From Ministeria vibrans ATCC 50519 (lineage: Eukaryota; Opisthokonta; Filasterea): a stretch of 22,277 nt of DNA. Below, one piece after another: positions 1 to 9,100 of the stretch. Positions within the stretch are counted from its first letter, which is position 1, and the number at the start of each line of letters is the position of its first letter. The DNA lies in NCBI GenBank assembly GCA_943704425.1, contig CALSCP010000491.1:76617-98893 (forward strand). The letters are read 5' to 3'. The notes beneath the pieces are model-generated. The model was given only the letters and a program-made list of their open reading frames with translations, was not told the DNA's origin and did no database searches. The position numbers and the translations under genes are program-made.

Positions 1-83
1 GTCGGCCGCCTTGCGCTGCTCCTTCACCACCGTCTGCAGTCCCCCCCCCTACGCTCGTTCAATTTTCTGCTCTCATTGCTCAT
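1..83 (-). other. possible 5' end of a gene running off the left edge (doubtful)
   Basis: On the minus strand an ATG at 83 opens a short frame beginning MSNESRKLNER that reaches a run of nine G (plus-strand C run at 41-49) and then stops. Past the run, another frame reads LQTVVKEQRKAAD to the window edge, which looks like an ordinary charged helix. One base more in the homopolymer would join the two frames. Alternatively CAG at 37-35 could be a splice acceptor, although a G-run is a poor acceptor context. The homopolymer length is therefore critical and may be misread. No family is recognised. Confidence 0.2.
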
Positions 84-210
84 TTGCGCCACACTTGTCG
101 CTCATCTCCACAATCTCTCTGCCGTTCCCGTCATCATCAATGCTTGGCACTGATACTAATTGATAGTGTTTGTTATTGTGACGCTTATTATTACAAATCT
201 CAGTCTCTTC
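84..210. other. intergenic spacer, nothing recognised
   Basis: This 127-base AT-richer stretch lies between the doubtful left-edge fragment and the 3' end of the GT15 gene. On the minus strand, downstream of the GT15 stop, it contains AATAATAAG near 186-195, which resembles a poly(A) signal but is not canonical. No other gene or RNA is apparent. Confidence 0.4.
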
Positions 211-1371
211 TTAACAGACTTTGGCGTTTTGGTACTCCGCAGGGTCACCCGACGCCATATGCTTTCTGTGTTGGTACGACTTGAAAGGTAGCACCTTCCA
301 CGCCTCTGGACGGCTAAACAGTGCAAGAGTGACGCGTCTCAGCACAGCGTCGCCCCAACGGTGCATGGGGATACCTCCGTGTGCGTCTACTGCGTCGTAC
401 AGGGCAGTGCGCTCCGCAGAGCGAAACACGCGCATGTCTGCCACTTCAAAATTATTGTAAAAGCCCGGTAGACAATGACAGTCGTTCTTGGCCGGTAGAC
501 ACGTTGGGCGAAACTGTTGGTGCTTTGTTTCTTCCAGTTCACGTGCGACGGGTGCATACGCCGCGGCAACGGCGTCGCGGTTCATCGCTGTAAACAGATC
601 GTGCTCTTTTGGATTCGCCCAGACTCCATTGAGGTGCTCCTTTGCAAAGGCATCAGCCAACTCAAGTATTCCTTCAATGTACATGCCACAGTCGACGTTT
701 TCGCGCCATGTTGCATACTCGAGCTTATGATCAACGGCATAGCGAAAGGGGTCGTTGAGCGAGGCATCTTCGAGGGAATCAGACAAGAACTTGGAGTCAC
801 TGTCGACGCGCAGATAGTGGGTGAACTCTTGGAGTTCGGGAAGAAAGAAGATCTGGCGAAAGAAGAAACGGCACATGCGCTGGTAGCTGTCACCGTTCTT
901 TGATCGTGTCGGAAAGGACAACAGTTCAAAATTGCCAGGCGGTGACGACAGAGTGATCTTGACAAAGCGCACGTCGAGCTCGGGACGCACGGCGCGCACC
1001 ATCTGTTGAGTACACTCGCTAAACCCCTCGTGCAGCACAATGATGGGGTAGGTGCGCAATTTGGCCTTGTGTTGCGCAAGTGTGTACAGCGAGAAGGACA
1101 GCTCTTTCAAATCGTCCGGGTGAGTTCGAACAAGATACACAATGCATCCCTTCACCTTTACAGGACTATCAAGAGATGGTGGGAGCACTGATGGAGCAGA
1201 ACGAACGGCCTTTTCAGCAGCAGGAATGGCCTTTTCAGCAGCAGAAATGGGAGCAGAGGCGAGCGGGGCAAAGTCGGATTCAACGCTGGTCGAAAAGGTG
1301 TTCCTGAGGATCAAGAGAGAGCCAATTGCCAGCACCAGCACCACCACCGTCGTGAACAATGAGAATCGCAT
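211..1371 (-). CDS. GT15 family alpha-1,2-mannosyltransferase (KRE2/MNT1-like), type II membrane protein
   Basis: This single-exon gene encodes 386 aa from the ATG at 1371. An upstream in-frame ATG at 1467 would add 32 residues, but starting at 1371 puts the membrane anchor (about residues 5-22) at the very N terminus, as expected for a Golgi type II glycosyltransferase. A short stem follows, with a small internal duplication (AAEKAIP/AAEKAVR), and then the catalytic domain. Family landmarks are IVYLVRTHPDDL, SYQRMCRFFFRQIFF, HYLRVDSDSKF, FYNNFEVADMRVFRS and GGIPMHRWGDA. The NFE and RWGDA blocks are the most diagnostic of GT15; the Glu of NFE is the residue proposed as catalytic in yeast Kre2/Mnt1. 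The family transfers mannose from GDP-mannose to N- and O-glycans in the Golgi. It is the only complete gene here without an intron. Confidence 0.9.
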   Translation of the reverse strand: MRFSLFTTVVVLVLAIGSLLILRNTFSTSVESDFAPLASAPISAAEKAIPAAEKAVRSAPSVLPPSLDSPVKVKGCIVYLVRTHPDDLKELSFSLYTLAQHKAKLRTYPIIVLHEGFSECTQQMVRAVRPELDVRFVKITLSSPPGNFELLSFPTRSKNGDSYQRMCRFFFRQIFFLPELQEFTHYLRVDSDSKFLSDSLEDASLNDPFRYAVDHKLEYATWRENVDCGMYIEGILELADAFAKEHLNGVWANPKEHDLFTAMNRDAVAAAYAPVARELEETKHQQFRPTCLPAKNDCHCLPGFYNNFEVADMRVFRSAERTALYDAVDAHGGIPMHRWGDAVLRRVTLALFSRPEAWKVLPFKSYQHRKHMASGDPAEYQNAKVC

Positions 1372-1698
1372 CAGAAAGAAGAGTGAATCAAACTGTGCAC
1401 ACGTGCAACTGATCAATAATGATGATGATTGAATGATAGCGTCGCGAGAGTAAATATCAACTAGCATCAGTACTCAGTTATTGAATACTAGAGTAAGGAG
1501 TGCCGGTGGTGCCGCAGTGGCACTCATGGCAGAGTAGACTATGTCGCCGTGGCCACTGCGGGCAGTGAGGCACTTACTGAGCGTCGTTAACTTGGAATGG
1601 TACGAATAAGTTCAAGTTGTTCATATAGAAAATGACAGCTACTGTACAAAAGAAAGGCTCTGTCTGCGGCCATGGCGAGCGGGGTCGGGCGGGCGCGA
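1372..1698. other. intergenic region between LAMTOR5 (3') and GT15 (5')
   Basis: These 327 bases hold the GT15 promoter/5' UTR and the LAMTOR5 3' UTR. The notable content is a cluster of overlapping inverted repeats at about 1499-1563. No additional ORF with family similarity was seen, and no AATAAA lies downstream of LAMTOR5 on the minus strand. Confidence 0.5.
1499..1563. repeat. overlapping inverted repeats (potential hairpin)
   Basis: GTGCC-GCAGT-GGCAC (1509-1523) is a perfect 5-bp hairpin. The outer AGTGCC (1499-1504) and GGCACT (1519-1524) also pair. Arm GCCGCAGTGGCAC (1511-1523) is nearly complementary to GTGGCCACTGCGGGC (1549-1563), with two one-base bulges and a 25-base loop. Function is unknown. 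Confidence 0.5.
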
Positions 1699-2105
1699 TC
1701 AGGTGAAGACGCAGGTGACAACCTGGCCAACGCGTCGCACGAGAGCCTCGTCGCCGTTGGCCATCTCCAGGAGGACTGTGGGCGCTGCATCGCTGTCGGA
1801 CGGGTCCAGGTGCGCCGCTGAGTCCGCCAGCCGTGCAACGTAGCTCGCGACATTGGCGGGAACCGTTCCGCGAGCTGAAAACGAAGAAGAGCAAAAAGGA
1901 AAAAAGAATATATTATATCACTCGACACACAACCCACGACAAGCGAAGACGCCTTACTGGCAATGCACAGCCCTTGTGAGTCTACAACTACGACGCCTTT
2001 AGTTCCGGCCTTTCCCATCCTGTGTACAGAAAGAAGCGAATGAGTTGGTCGATTTTTCAATTTCCCGTACGCTTCATCGAGAACCCTCTCCAGCTGCGAC
2101 TCCAT
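1699..2105 (-). CDS. LAMTOR5: Ragulator subunit LAMTOR5 (HBXIP), roadblock-like fold
   Basis: Three exons on the minus strand (2105-2071, 2019-1958, 1874-1699) encode 90 aa, against 91 aa for the short human protein as I recall it. The introns are 51 and 83 bases (GTACGG...ACACAG and GTAAGG...TTTCAG). The assembled protein begins MESQLERVLDEAMGKAGTKG and continues VVVVDSQGLCIATRGTVP, which aligns with the human N terminus without gaps. The VxDSQGL block and the following RGT are the strongest family signature. LAMTOR5 is part of the pentameric Ragulator on the lysosome surface, which anchors Rag GTPases and supports amino-acid signalling to mTORC1. The codon at 2114 in this frame is GTG, so the ATG at 2105 is the start. 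It diverges from the TM9SF gene across 383 bases. Confidence 0.9.
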
Positions 2106-2488
2106 CTGTGGCACTGTGTGTCTTGTAAAGTGGGAAAGAATTAAGAATCAAAAAGATTAACTGATTGAATTGAGTCAGACTCGTCAATGAGAGAGTGACT
2201 AAGATCTCACAATCACAATTCACAATTATTGACGATTCCCAAGTCGCTGCTACAGCATGACGAGTTTGAGTTGGCGGCATAACGAGTTCGATCACTTTCA
2301 AAACCCGCTCTCTAACGTGGTTTTCACTTTTCAGCACATTCTGAGAACATTTGGGATCGGCCGTTTGCACGGGCAAAAATGGTGGTTGGGCGTCGAAGAT
2401 GGGTTTTTTATCATATTCATCGTATCACATTATCTGTCGATTATCACAATTCACACCATTGAATTTCTTTTTGAGTACAGTTGTATAG
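2106..2488. promoter_or_regulatory. shared divergent promoter region, LAMTOR5 / TM9SF
   Basis: This 383-base AT-rich stretch lies between two divergent start codons and must hold both promoters and 5' UTRs. It contains clustered GAGTCA/GACTC-type words around 2172-2190 and a TTTTCACTTTT word near 2321-2331; similar words occur in the other two divergent promoters of the window. No TATA box is convincing and no gene is visible. Confidence 0.5.
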
Positions 2489-5279
2489 ATGCACGCGACG
2501 GTGGCGATCGTGGCACTGGTGGTGGCACTTGCGTATTCGCCTGCAAACGTCGCTGGCTTCTACTTGCCGTCTGCGTCGCCCAATGACTTTTCCGTTGGTG
2601 ACGAATTAACGGTCCAAGTCGTGAAGCTCACGTCGCGAAAGACCCAGGTGGGTATCAGTGTGTTGCATGGTCGCCTATAGCTCTGCTTGGTTCTTGTCCA
2701 ATCCTCTTAGTTCCAACACTATGCTTAGTTTTTTTTTTTTTTCCATCTCTCTTTCGGTCTGAGCTGGCACACACACACTCACACACACACACACGCTCAC
2801 GCTCACACTCAATCACACACACATGCGATCTGCTCAGCGCGAACCGTGGCGTAGCAGCCCTCTGCGTGGCCCGTGCCCTGTGCCATGGTGCGCTCTTGCT
2901 GTGCGATGGCCGTCGATCGTCGACTGCCGCGCAACGCCGTGCCATCCACTCCATGGGCATCGGCGCACCTTCTCCTTTGTTGAACTGCCTCCGCCGCCCT
3001 CCTCCCCGCGCTGCGTCTTCCTCCTTCCTCAATCACAGCGCCCCATGATGAGACATGCCGCATCATATCATCGTTGCTTGCTTGTCAGGCGCTTCCTTCT
3101 CATCCACGCGTCCATCTTGCTTAAGCATTCCTTTTCTCACCGTTTCTCTCATTCTCCAGCTTCCGTATGAGTACTACTCGCTTCCCTACTGCCAACCCGA
3201 GGACATTAAACGCCACGGAGAGAACCTTGGTGAAGTGCTCCGAGGTGATCGCATCATGACAACGCTCTACAAGGTATGGAGTGAAGACCCACCCACACAC
3301 AGAGATGTGTCTCATTTATTTTATCGTAGGTTCAAGTTGGAAAAGACCTTGACTGTGCCTCACTTTGTGAGCGACCCTTTGATGCCCATGAGGTGTCGTT
3401 GTTTGCGGACCGCATTCAGGAAGACTACCGCACACACATGATGTTGGACAACCTTCCGGTTGCGCTGGTGGTCATGTCGACCAAGACGAAGAAGTTTAAG
3501 TACTCTCAGGGCTTCCCTGTGGGCCGCTGGGACGTCAAGACGGGTCGTATTGTCCTTTTTAACCATCTTCGCTTCAAGGTATGTTGCCAAAGAGAAAGGG
3601 GGGAGAAGAGGAGTAATTTGTGTGTGTGCATAGATCAAGTACAACATTGGAAAGAGCGGCAAGTCGCGCATTGTTGGGTTTGAAGTGCAACCGCAAACGT
3701 GGGATTACAATACCATCACGAGCAGCAAGGGAGAAGCGTTGTTTTCAACGGGAGCGAGCAGCGATAAGATTGTGCGGTGCAGCAAAGGAAGTGAACAGTC
3801 GCCACAGGAGCTCACGTCGACGGGCGGAGGACAGTCACTGCGCTTCTCGTACGAGGTGGTGTGGGAGAAGTCGGATGTTGAGTGGAACAAGCGATGGGAT
3901 CCCTATTTGCACTCGAGTGAATCGCAGTACCATTGGTACAGCATTATCAACTCGCTCATTGTCGTGTTCATCTTGACGTTTGTCGTCGCGCTCATTATGG
4001 TTGGGAGTCTCAGAAGAGACATCGCGGGGTACAACAGTGAAGAGTTCCTCGACGATGACACCTACGAAGAGACAGGTATGTATTGTGAGTGAGGGAGAGG
4101 TCGGAAAACTCTTGATGTGTTTAACCCTGACCCCAACAACGTAGGATGGAAACTTGTGTATGGCGATGTGTTTCGTCCGCCGCAGCACAGCACACTGTTT
4201 GCCGCTATTATTGGTAGTGGTATTCAGATTCTTCTTATGCTTCTGGTGGTGCTCTTCTGCGCTGCAATGGGTAAGAATCCGTTCTTCATTTTTTGTTGCA
4301 TTGCGTCTCCACTGTATGACTTTCTCTGGTTGTGACTGACAAGCTAATGTCTCTTCGAGTGCATACCCATTGAGTGTCGGCTCTGTCTCACTCTTTCTAT
4401 CTGTCCCTTTTTTTTCTTTTTAACTTTCTTTACAAACTGAACTTTTCACGCCTTGTGCTGCTAGGAATGCTTTCGCCTGCGTCGCGTGGCTCACTCGTTT
4501 CCGTTGCCGTTGCGCTGTTTGTGCTAATGGGTGTGTTTGCGGGATACTTCTCAGCGCGTGTGTATCGCACCATCAAGGGCCAGCACTGGACTCGTGCCGC
4601 TGCTCTCACATCGACTTTGTTCCCTGGCACGGTCTTCACTGTCGTGTTCATTGTCAATTTTTTCGTGTGGGGTGCTCAGTCGAGCGGAGCCATTCCCATC
4701 ACAACCCTCATTGCACTGCTCTTTATGTGGTTTGGTGCAAGTGGACCTCTCACCTTCTGTGGCTACTACTTTGGCTTTCGAAAGGGTCCCTTTGACACTC
4801 CCTGTCGTACCAACCAGATTCCCCGTCAGGTACTTTTGAATACTTTGTGACCATGTGTGTTACTATCGTCTTGTTTATGTCAATGTTCATCTTCTTATGT
4901 GTCACATCTGTTATGATCACACACATTCACATTCACATTCACACTTACATGTCCTCACTCACTCTCTCTTTTCTACAGGTTCCTGAGCAGGCGTGGTTCA
5001 TGCACCCTCTCTCTGCTATGATGCTTGCGGGTATTCTTCCCTTTGGCTCTGTCTTTGTTGAGCTCTTTTACATCTTTTCTGCGCTTTGGGATGGAAAGGA
5101 GTACTATCTCTTTGGGTTTCTGTCGCTTGTCTTTTTGATTGTGGTTGTGACGATTGCCGAGAACTGTGTCACAATGTGTTATTTCTACTTGACCAACGAA
5201 GTACGAACCTCCAACATGTGACTGCTCTTCATAAATCACTCAAAACACGACTCAACACAGAATGCGCTCGTCTCTCTCA

Positions 5280-5369
<90 letters not shown>

Positions 5370-6122
5370 ACACACCGCGTACCATCTCAGCCCTCTTTAC
5401 AGCGCGCACATTCTCTATATCACTCACAAAAGACATCACTCACACTCTCTATTATATTACTTTGTTTTTTATTCTCTCACACTAACTCACGCACCCCCCT
5501 CAGGACTACCACTGGTGGTGGAAGAGTATGATCATGGGCGGCGGCTGTGCCATTTACGTTTTCCTCTTCAGCATCTTCTACTTTGTCTCCCGCCTGCAAA
5601 TTACCTCCTTTGTCTCCACTGTCCTTTACTTTTCCTACGTCTTTCTTATTTCCGTCTCCTTTTGGTTTCTCGCTGCCACAATTGGTTTCTTCGCCTCGTA
5701 AGTCATTTTCTATCAGTTTGCTTCCTCCTCTCTCTCTCTCTCTCTATCACTTTGTTTCTCTCTCTTTTTATCACTTTGTATCTTTCTCCCTCCCTCCTCT
5801 CTCTCTTGAACTCTTGAACTCTCTCTCTCTCTCTTGAACTCTCTCTCTCTCTCTCTCTTGAACTCTCTCCCTCTCTTGAACTCTCTCTCTCTTGAACTCT
5901 CTCCCTCTCTCTTGAACTCTCTCTCTCTCTGAATGTCACTGATGCGCTCTATCACTTTGTGCGTCCTTTCTTTCTCTTATCACTTTGTTTCTCTCTCTCT
6001 CAAACTCAATTTATCTTTCAATCTTTCTTCCTTCTCAAACTCTCGATGTATATATTATATGGTTTTTTCTCTCTAGGTTCTTTTTTGTTCGTATTATTTA
6101 CTCGTCAGTGAAAGTGGATTAA
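2489..6122 (+). CDS. TM9SF: nonaspanin, transmembrane 9 superfamily (TM9SF2/4-like)
   Basis: Nine exons: 2489-2647, 3160-3273, 3330-3578, 3634-4075, 4145-4270, 4465-4829, 4979-5200, 5504-5697, 6077-6122. They encode 638 aa, the family's usual length. A signal peptide (about 1-22) is followed by [18 protein letters not shown], then [23 protein letters not shown] and DNLPVALVV in the luminal domain. The first membrane helix is about 278-298, and eight more follow the [13 protein letters not shown] segment; [10 protein letters not shown] and GYYFGFRKG are conserved family blocks. The C terminus SSVKVD fits the KxD/E signal that binds COPI and holds these proteins in Golgi/endosomes. The family is linked to sorting of membrane proteins with glycine-rich helices and to adhesion or phagocytosis in amoebae. 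Introns 1, 7 and 8 are long and repeat-rich. It converges with the CH-domain gene, with 70 bases between stop codons. Confidence 0.95.
5283..5364. repeat. (CA)41 microsatellite in TM9SF intron 7
   Basis: This is an uninterrupted CA dinucleotide run of 41 copies, followed by a short TACACACACACC extension to 5375. It lies wholly inside intron 7 (5201-5503). On both strands it creates spurious His/Thr and Val/Cys ORFs. Confidence 0.95.
5807..5936. repeat. TTGAACTCT-(CT)n minisatellite in TM9SF intron 8
   Basis: About seven copies of TTGAACTCT are separated by CT runs of varying length, some carrying a CCC interruption. The array sits in intron 8 (5698-6076), flanked on both sides by copies of the TATCACTTTG word. 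The antisense ORFs of RE/ESS repeats here are by-products of the array. Confidence 0.85.
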
Positions 6123-6148
6123 GAAAAACACAACAGACGCAAAGAAAT

Positions 6149-6154
6149 AATAAA
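6149..6154 (+). terminator. AATAAA poly(A) signal for TM9SF
   Basis: This canonical hexamer starts 27 bases after the TM9SF stop codon, inside the 70-base gap to the convergent CH-domain gene. The 3' ends of the two transcripts probably overlap. Confidence 0.6.
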
Positions 6155-6192
6155 AAATCGGGTATTACAGAAGTTACACTATTAAATAGGTC

Positions 6193-9100
6193 TTAAGAAA
6201 TGGAAGACGAGGGCTTTCGAATAGGCTTTGGGGGTTTAGAAGCGGCACGAGCAGCAGTGATCTTCGCACGAGCACGACGCATGGCCTCAGCGTCAATGTC
6301 AATGTCATCAGTGGTGGCAGAAGTAGTAGAAGTTGGTGTTGAAGGAGCTGTGGAAGGAGTTACGGGAGAAGGAAGAGTGGGAGTTGTTGTTGAGGTGGTG
6401 AGGGCGGAGGACGGACGAGAAGTGATTGGAAGTGGCGGAGGTGATTTTTTAATGCGTTGGGCAAGGATGCGTTGACGGGCGAGGAAACGTGCTTCTTCAT
6501 CAATGGTGGGGTGGTGAGGAGCAAGAGTTAGAGTGGGTTTTTTGGTAGGGATTGGTGGAGGTACTGCTGCTACTTTGTCGCAGCGAGATTGTTCAATGCG
6601 GAGGAGTGCGCGGCGTCGCGCTTCCTGGTCAATGTCGGAGAAGGGAGAAGGAGGAACAGGCTTCTTCTTCATCGTCTTGGGTGAGGATACTGCTGTGGTC
6701 GTTACGGTTGTGACGAGTTTGGGGGGGACAGTAGAACGAGGACGGAGAGAGGGTTTGGTTGCCGGAACGGGAGGGGGTGCAACTGGCTTTGGAGGGAGCT
6801 GCACAGACACAGGACGGTTAATGATGGGCTTGGGAGGAGGGGGAGAAGGACACACAGCTACAGCCACAGCCACAGACGTAGATGCAGGTGAAGATGGAAC
6901 AGTCAATTGAGGTTGAGGCGTGGGTCGTGAGGGTTTCCGCATGGGCCGTGGTCCTGACGTGCGTCGCTGCACTAAAGGCCTCGCTGTTACCCCTGCGTCC
7001 TCTGCAGACTCACGAGCCTCTTCAAGCTCGTCCAACCTCTTCTCTTCCAACCTCTTTTCTTCCAATCTCTTCTCTTCCATTCTCTTCTCTTCCAATCTCT
7101 TTTCCTCCATTCTCTTCTCTTCCAATCTCTTCTCTTCCAATCTCTTTTCCTCCATTCTCTTCTCCTCCATTCTCTTCTCTTCCAATCTCTTCTCCTCCAT
7201 TCTCTTCTCCTCCATTCTCTTCTCTTCCATTCTCTTCTCTTCCAATCTCTTCTCTTCCAATTCTCTTCTCCTCCATTCTCTTCTCTTCCATTCTCTTCTC
7301 TTCCAATCTCTTCTCTTCCAATCTCTTTTCCTCCAATCTCTTCTCTTCCATTCTCTTTTCCTCCAATCTCTTCTTTTCCATTCTCTTCTCTTCCATTCTC
7401 TTCTCTTCCAATCTCTTCTCTTCCAATCTCTTCTCTTCCATTCTCTTCTCCTCCAATCTCTTTTCCTCCATTCTCTTCTCCTCCATTCTCTTCTCCTCCA
7501 TTCTCTTCTCTTCCAATCTCTTTTCCTCCATTCTCTTCTCCTCCATTCTCTTCTCTTCCAATCTCTTTTCCTCCATTCTCTTCTCCTCCATTCTCTTCTC
7601 CTCCATTCTCTTCTTCGCACTCTCATCCACTGTCATTTTGACTGATTTCGGTCTCAGCACAATCTTTGGCTTTGCTCCAATTGCTGGTTTCACTTGCAAT
7701 CGTGCCTTTTGTGCCTCTTCTTCTTCCTTCTCTGTTTGCTTTTGCAGTGTTTCCATCTCTTCCAGTCTCTTCTTCTCAACTTCCACCCTTTTCTCCTGTT
7801 CCTTCCGTTCTTTCTCTTGTTTCTCTTTCTCCTCTGCTTCTTTCTTCTTCTTCTTTCTCTCCTCATTATTCTTCTCTTTCTCCTTCAGTCGCTGTTGTTC
7901 TTGCTGCTCCTTCAATATCCGCTCTTGTTCCCTCTGTTCCCTTTCCAGTCGTTCCTTCTCCTCCTCCACCAATCGCTTTTGTTCTCTATGCTCTTCTTCC
8001 AAACGTTCCTTCTCCCTCTCTTCCACCAACAATCGCTCTTGTTCTTTCTGTTCCTCCTCCAGTCGCTCTCGTTCCCTCTTCGTCTGCTCCTCCAATCGCT
8101 CTTTGTCCTTTCGTCTCTCCTCCGCCTTCTCTTCTCTCTCCCTTCTGCGCTCCTCAATCAGCTTCTTCCGCTCGCTAGCCTTCTCCTTCCGCTCTTCTTC
8201 TACTTTCACTCGTTCTGCCTCTCTCTCCTCCTCCACCAACCTCCGCCTCTTTTCTTCCTCTCGCTTCATTTCCTCCTCTCGTTCTCGTCGCTCCATCTCC
8301 TTCTTCCCCTTCATCCGCTCCCGTTCCTCCAGCTTCTCCTGTCGCTTCTGCTCCTCCGCCCTCCGCCGCTCTTCATTCGCCCTTGCCCGCTCCCCGTCAT
8401 CATACAGCTCCACCTCCTCTCCCTCCTCCATCACACTCTCATCCATCCTTCCACCTCGCACTCCAACTTTTTCCTTATCCCGCTCCGTGTCCAGACTCAT
8501 CCGTCGCCCCATTGTCGCTCCATCCTTACCACCCCTGCTGTCACCACCAGGCACCGTCTTTCCACGCACCCCAACGTGTGGGTTTCCAATCGACCCGGTA
8601 CGCACAATCGACGATCCCCGTCCGCTTGCTGCTGCCGCTGCCTTCTTCTCCTTCCGGCTGCGCGTTCCCTCTTCCACAGCTGACTTGCCCTCGTTCATGG
8701 CCTGCAATATCGCATCCAGCTCGGCATCCGTCGGCTCCTTTTCCGCCATCTTCTTCAAGTCTTCCTTGGATGCCTTTTGACGTGTTCCATCAGCCAGCGG
8801 TGGAACTCCTCGATATGAGGCGTCCTTGAACAAATGATAGAGCGAGCTAACCTGCATGGAAACAAATAAATCGGGAAAAAGACAGAATATAAAACAAAGA
8901 TGATTATTTTGACGCAAATTAGTGCAAGCTGGACTGTTGTTGGTGATGCTTGGTGAATGGAGTGTGAGAAGGCGCAAAAGACGAGTGCGATCAATTGGAT
9001 GTGAGAAGAGAGAGACACACACACACAGGCACATGAATGTGGAAGGCGACGGTCAGAGGACCAAACGACACAAACGGCATGCTTGTTGCTGAGAGAAGAT

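Noticed and set aside
2823-3170. 115-codon frame inside TM9SF intron 1, in a GC-richer patch
   Set aside because: No recognisable domain, and both exon junctions of TM9SF around it are clear. I also looked for a C/D-box snoRNA (ATGATGA near 3044) but found no matching D box.
5086-5817. Plus-strand frame with a His-Thr run
   Set aside because: It is the CA microsatellite and CT tracts of TM9SF introns read through; the true TM9SF frame and splice sites account for the exons inside.
6193-7626. 477-codon minus frame beginning with REWRRREW repeats
   Set aside because: Only its part after about 7261 is real (tail of the CH-domain protein). The REW section is the array read in the wrong frame.
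6882-8780. 632-codon open frame on the plus strand rich in Ser, Phe and Leu
   Set aside because: It is antisense to the CH-domain gene and open only because the pentad array and Glu/Arg coiled coil contain no reverse stops; it has no family features.
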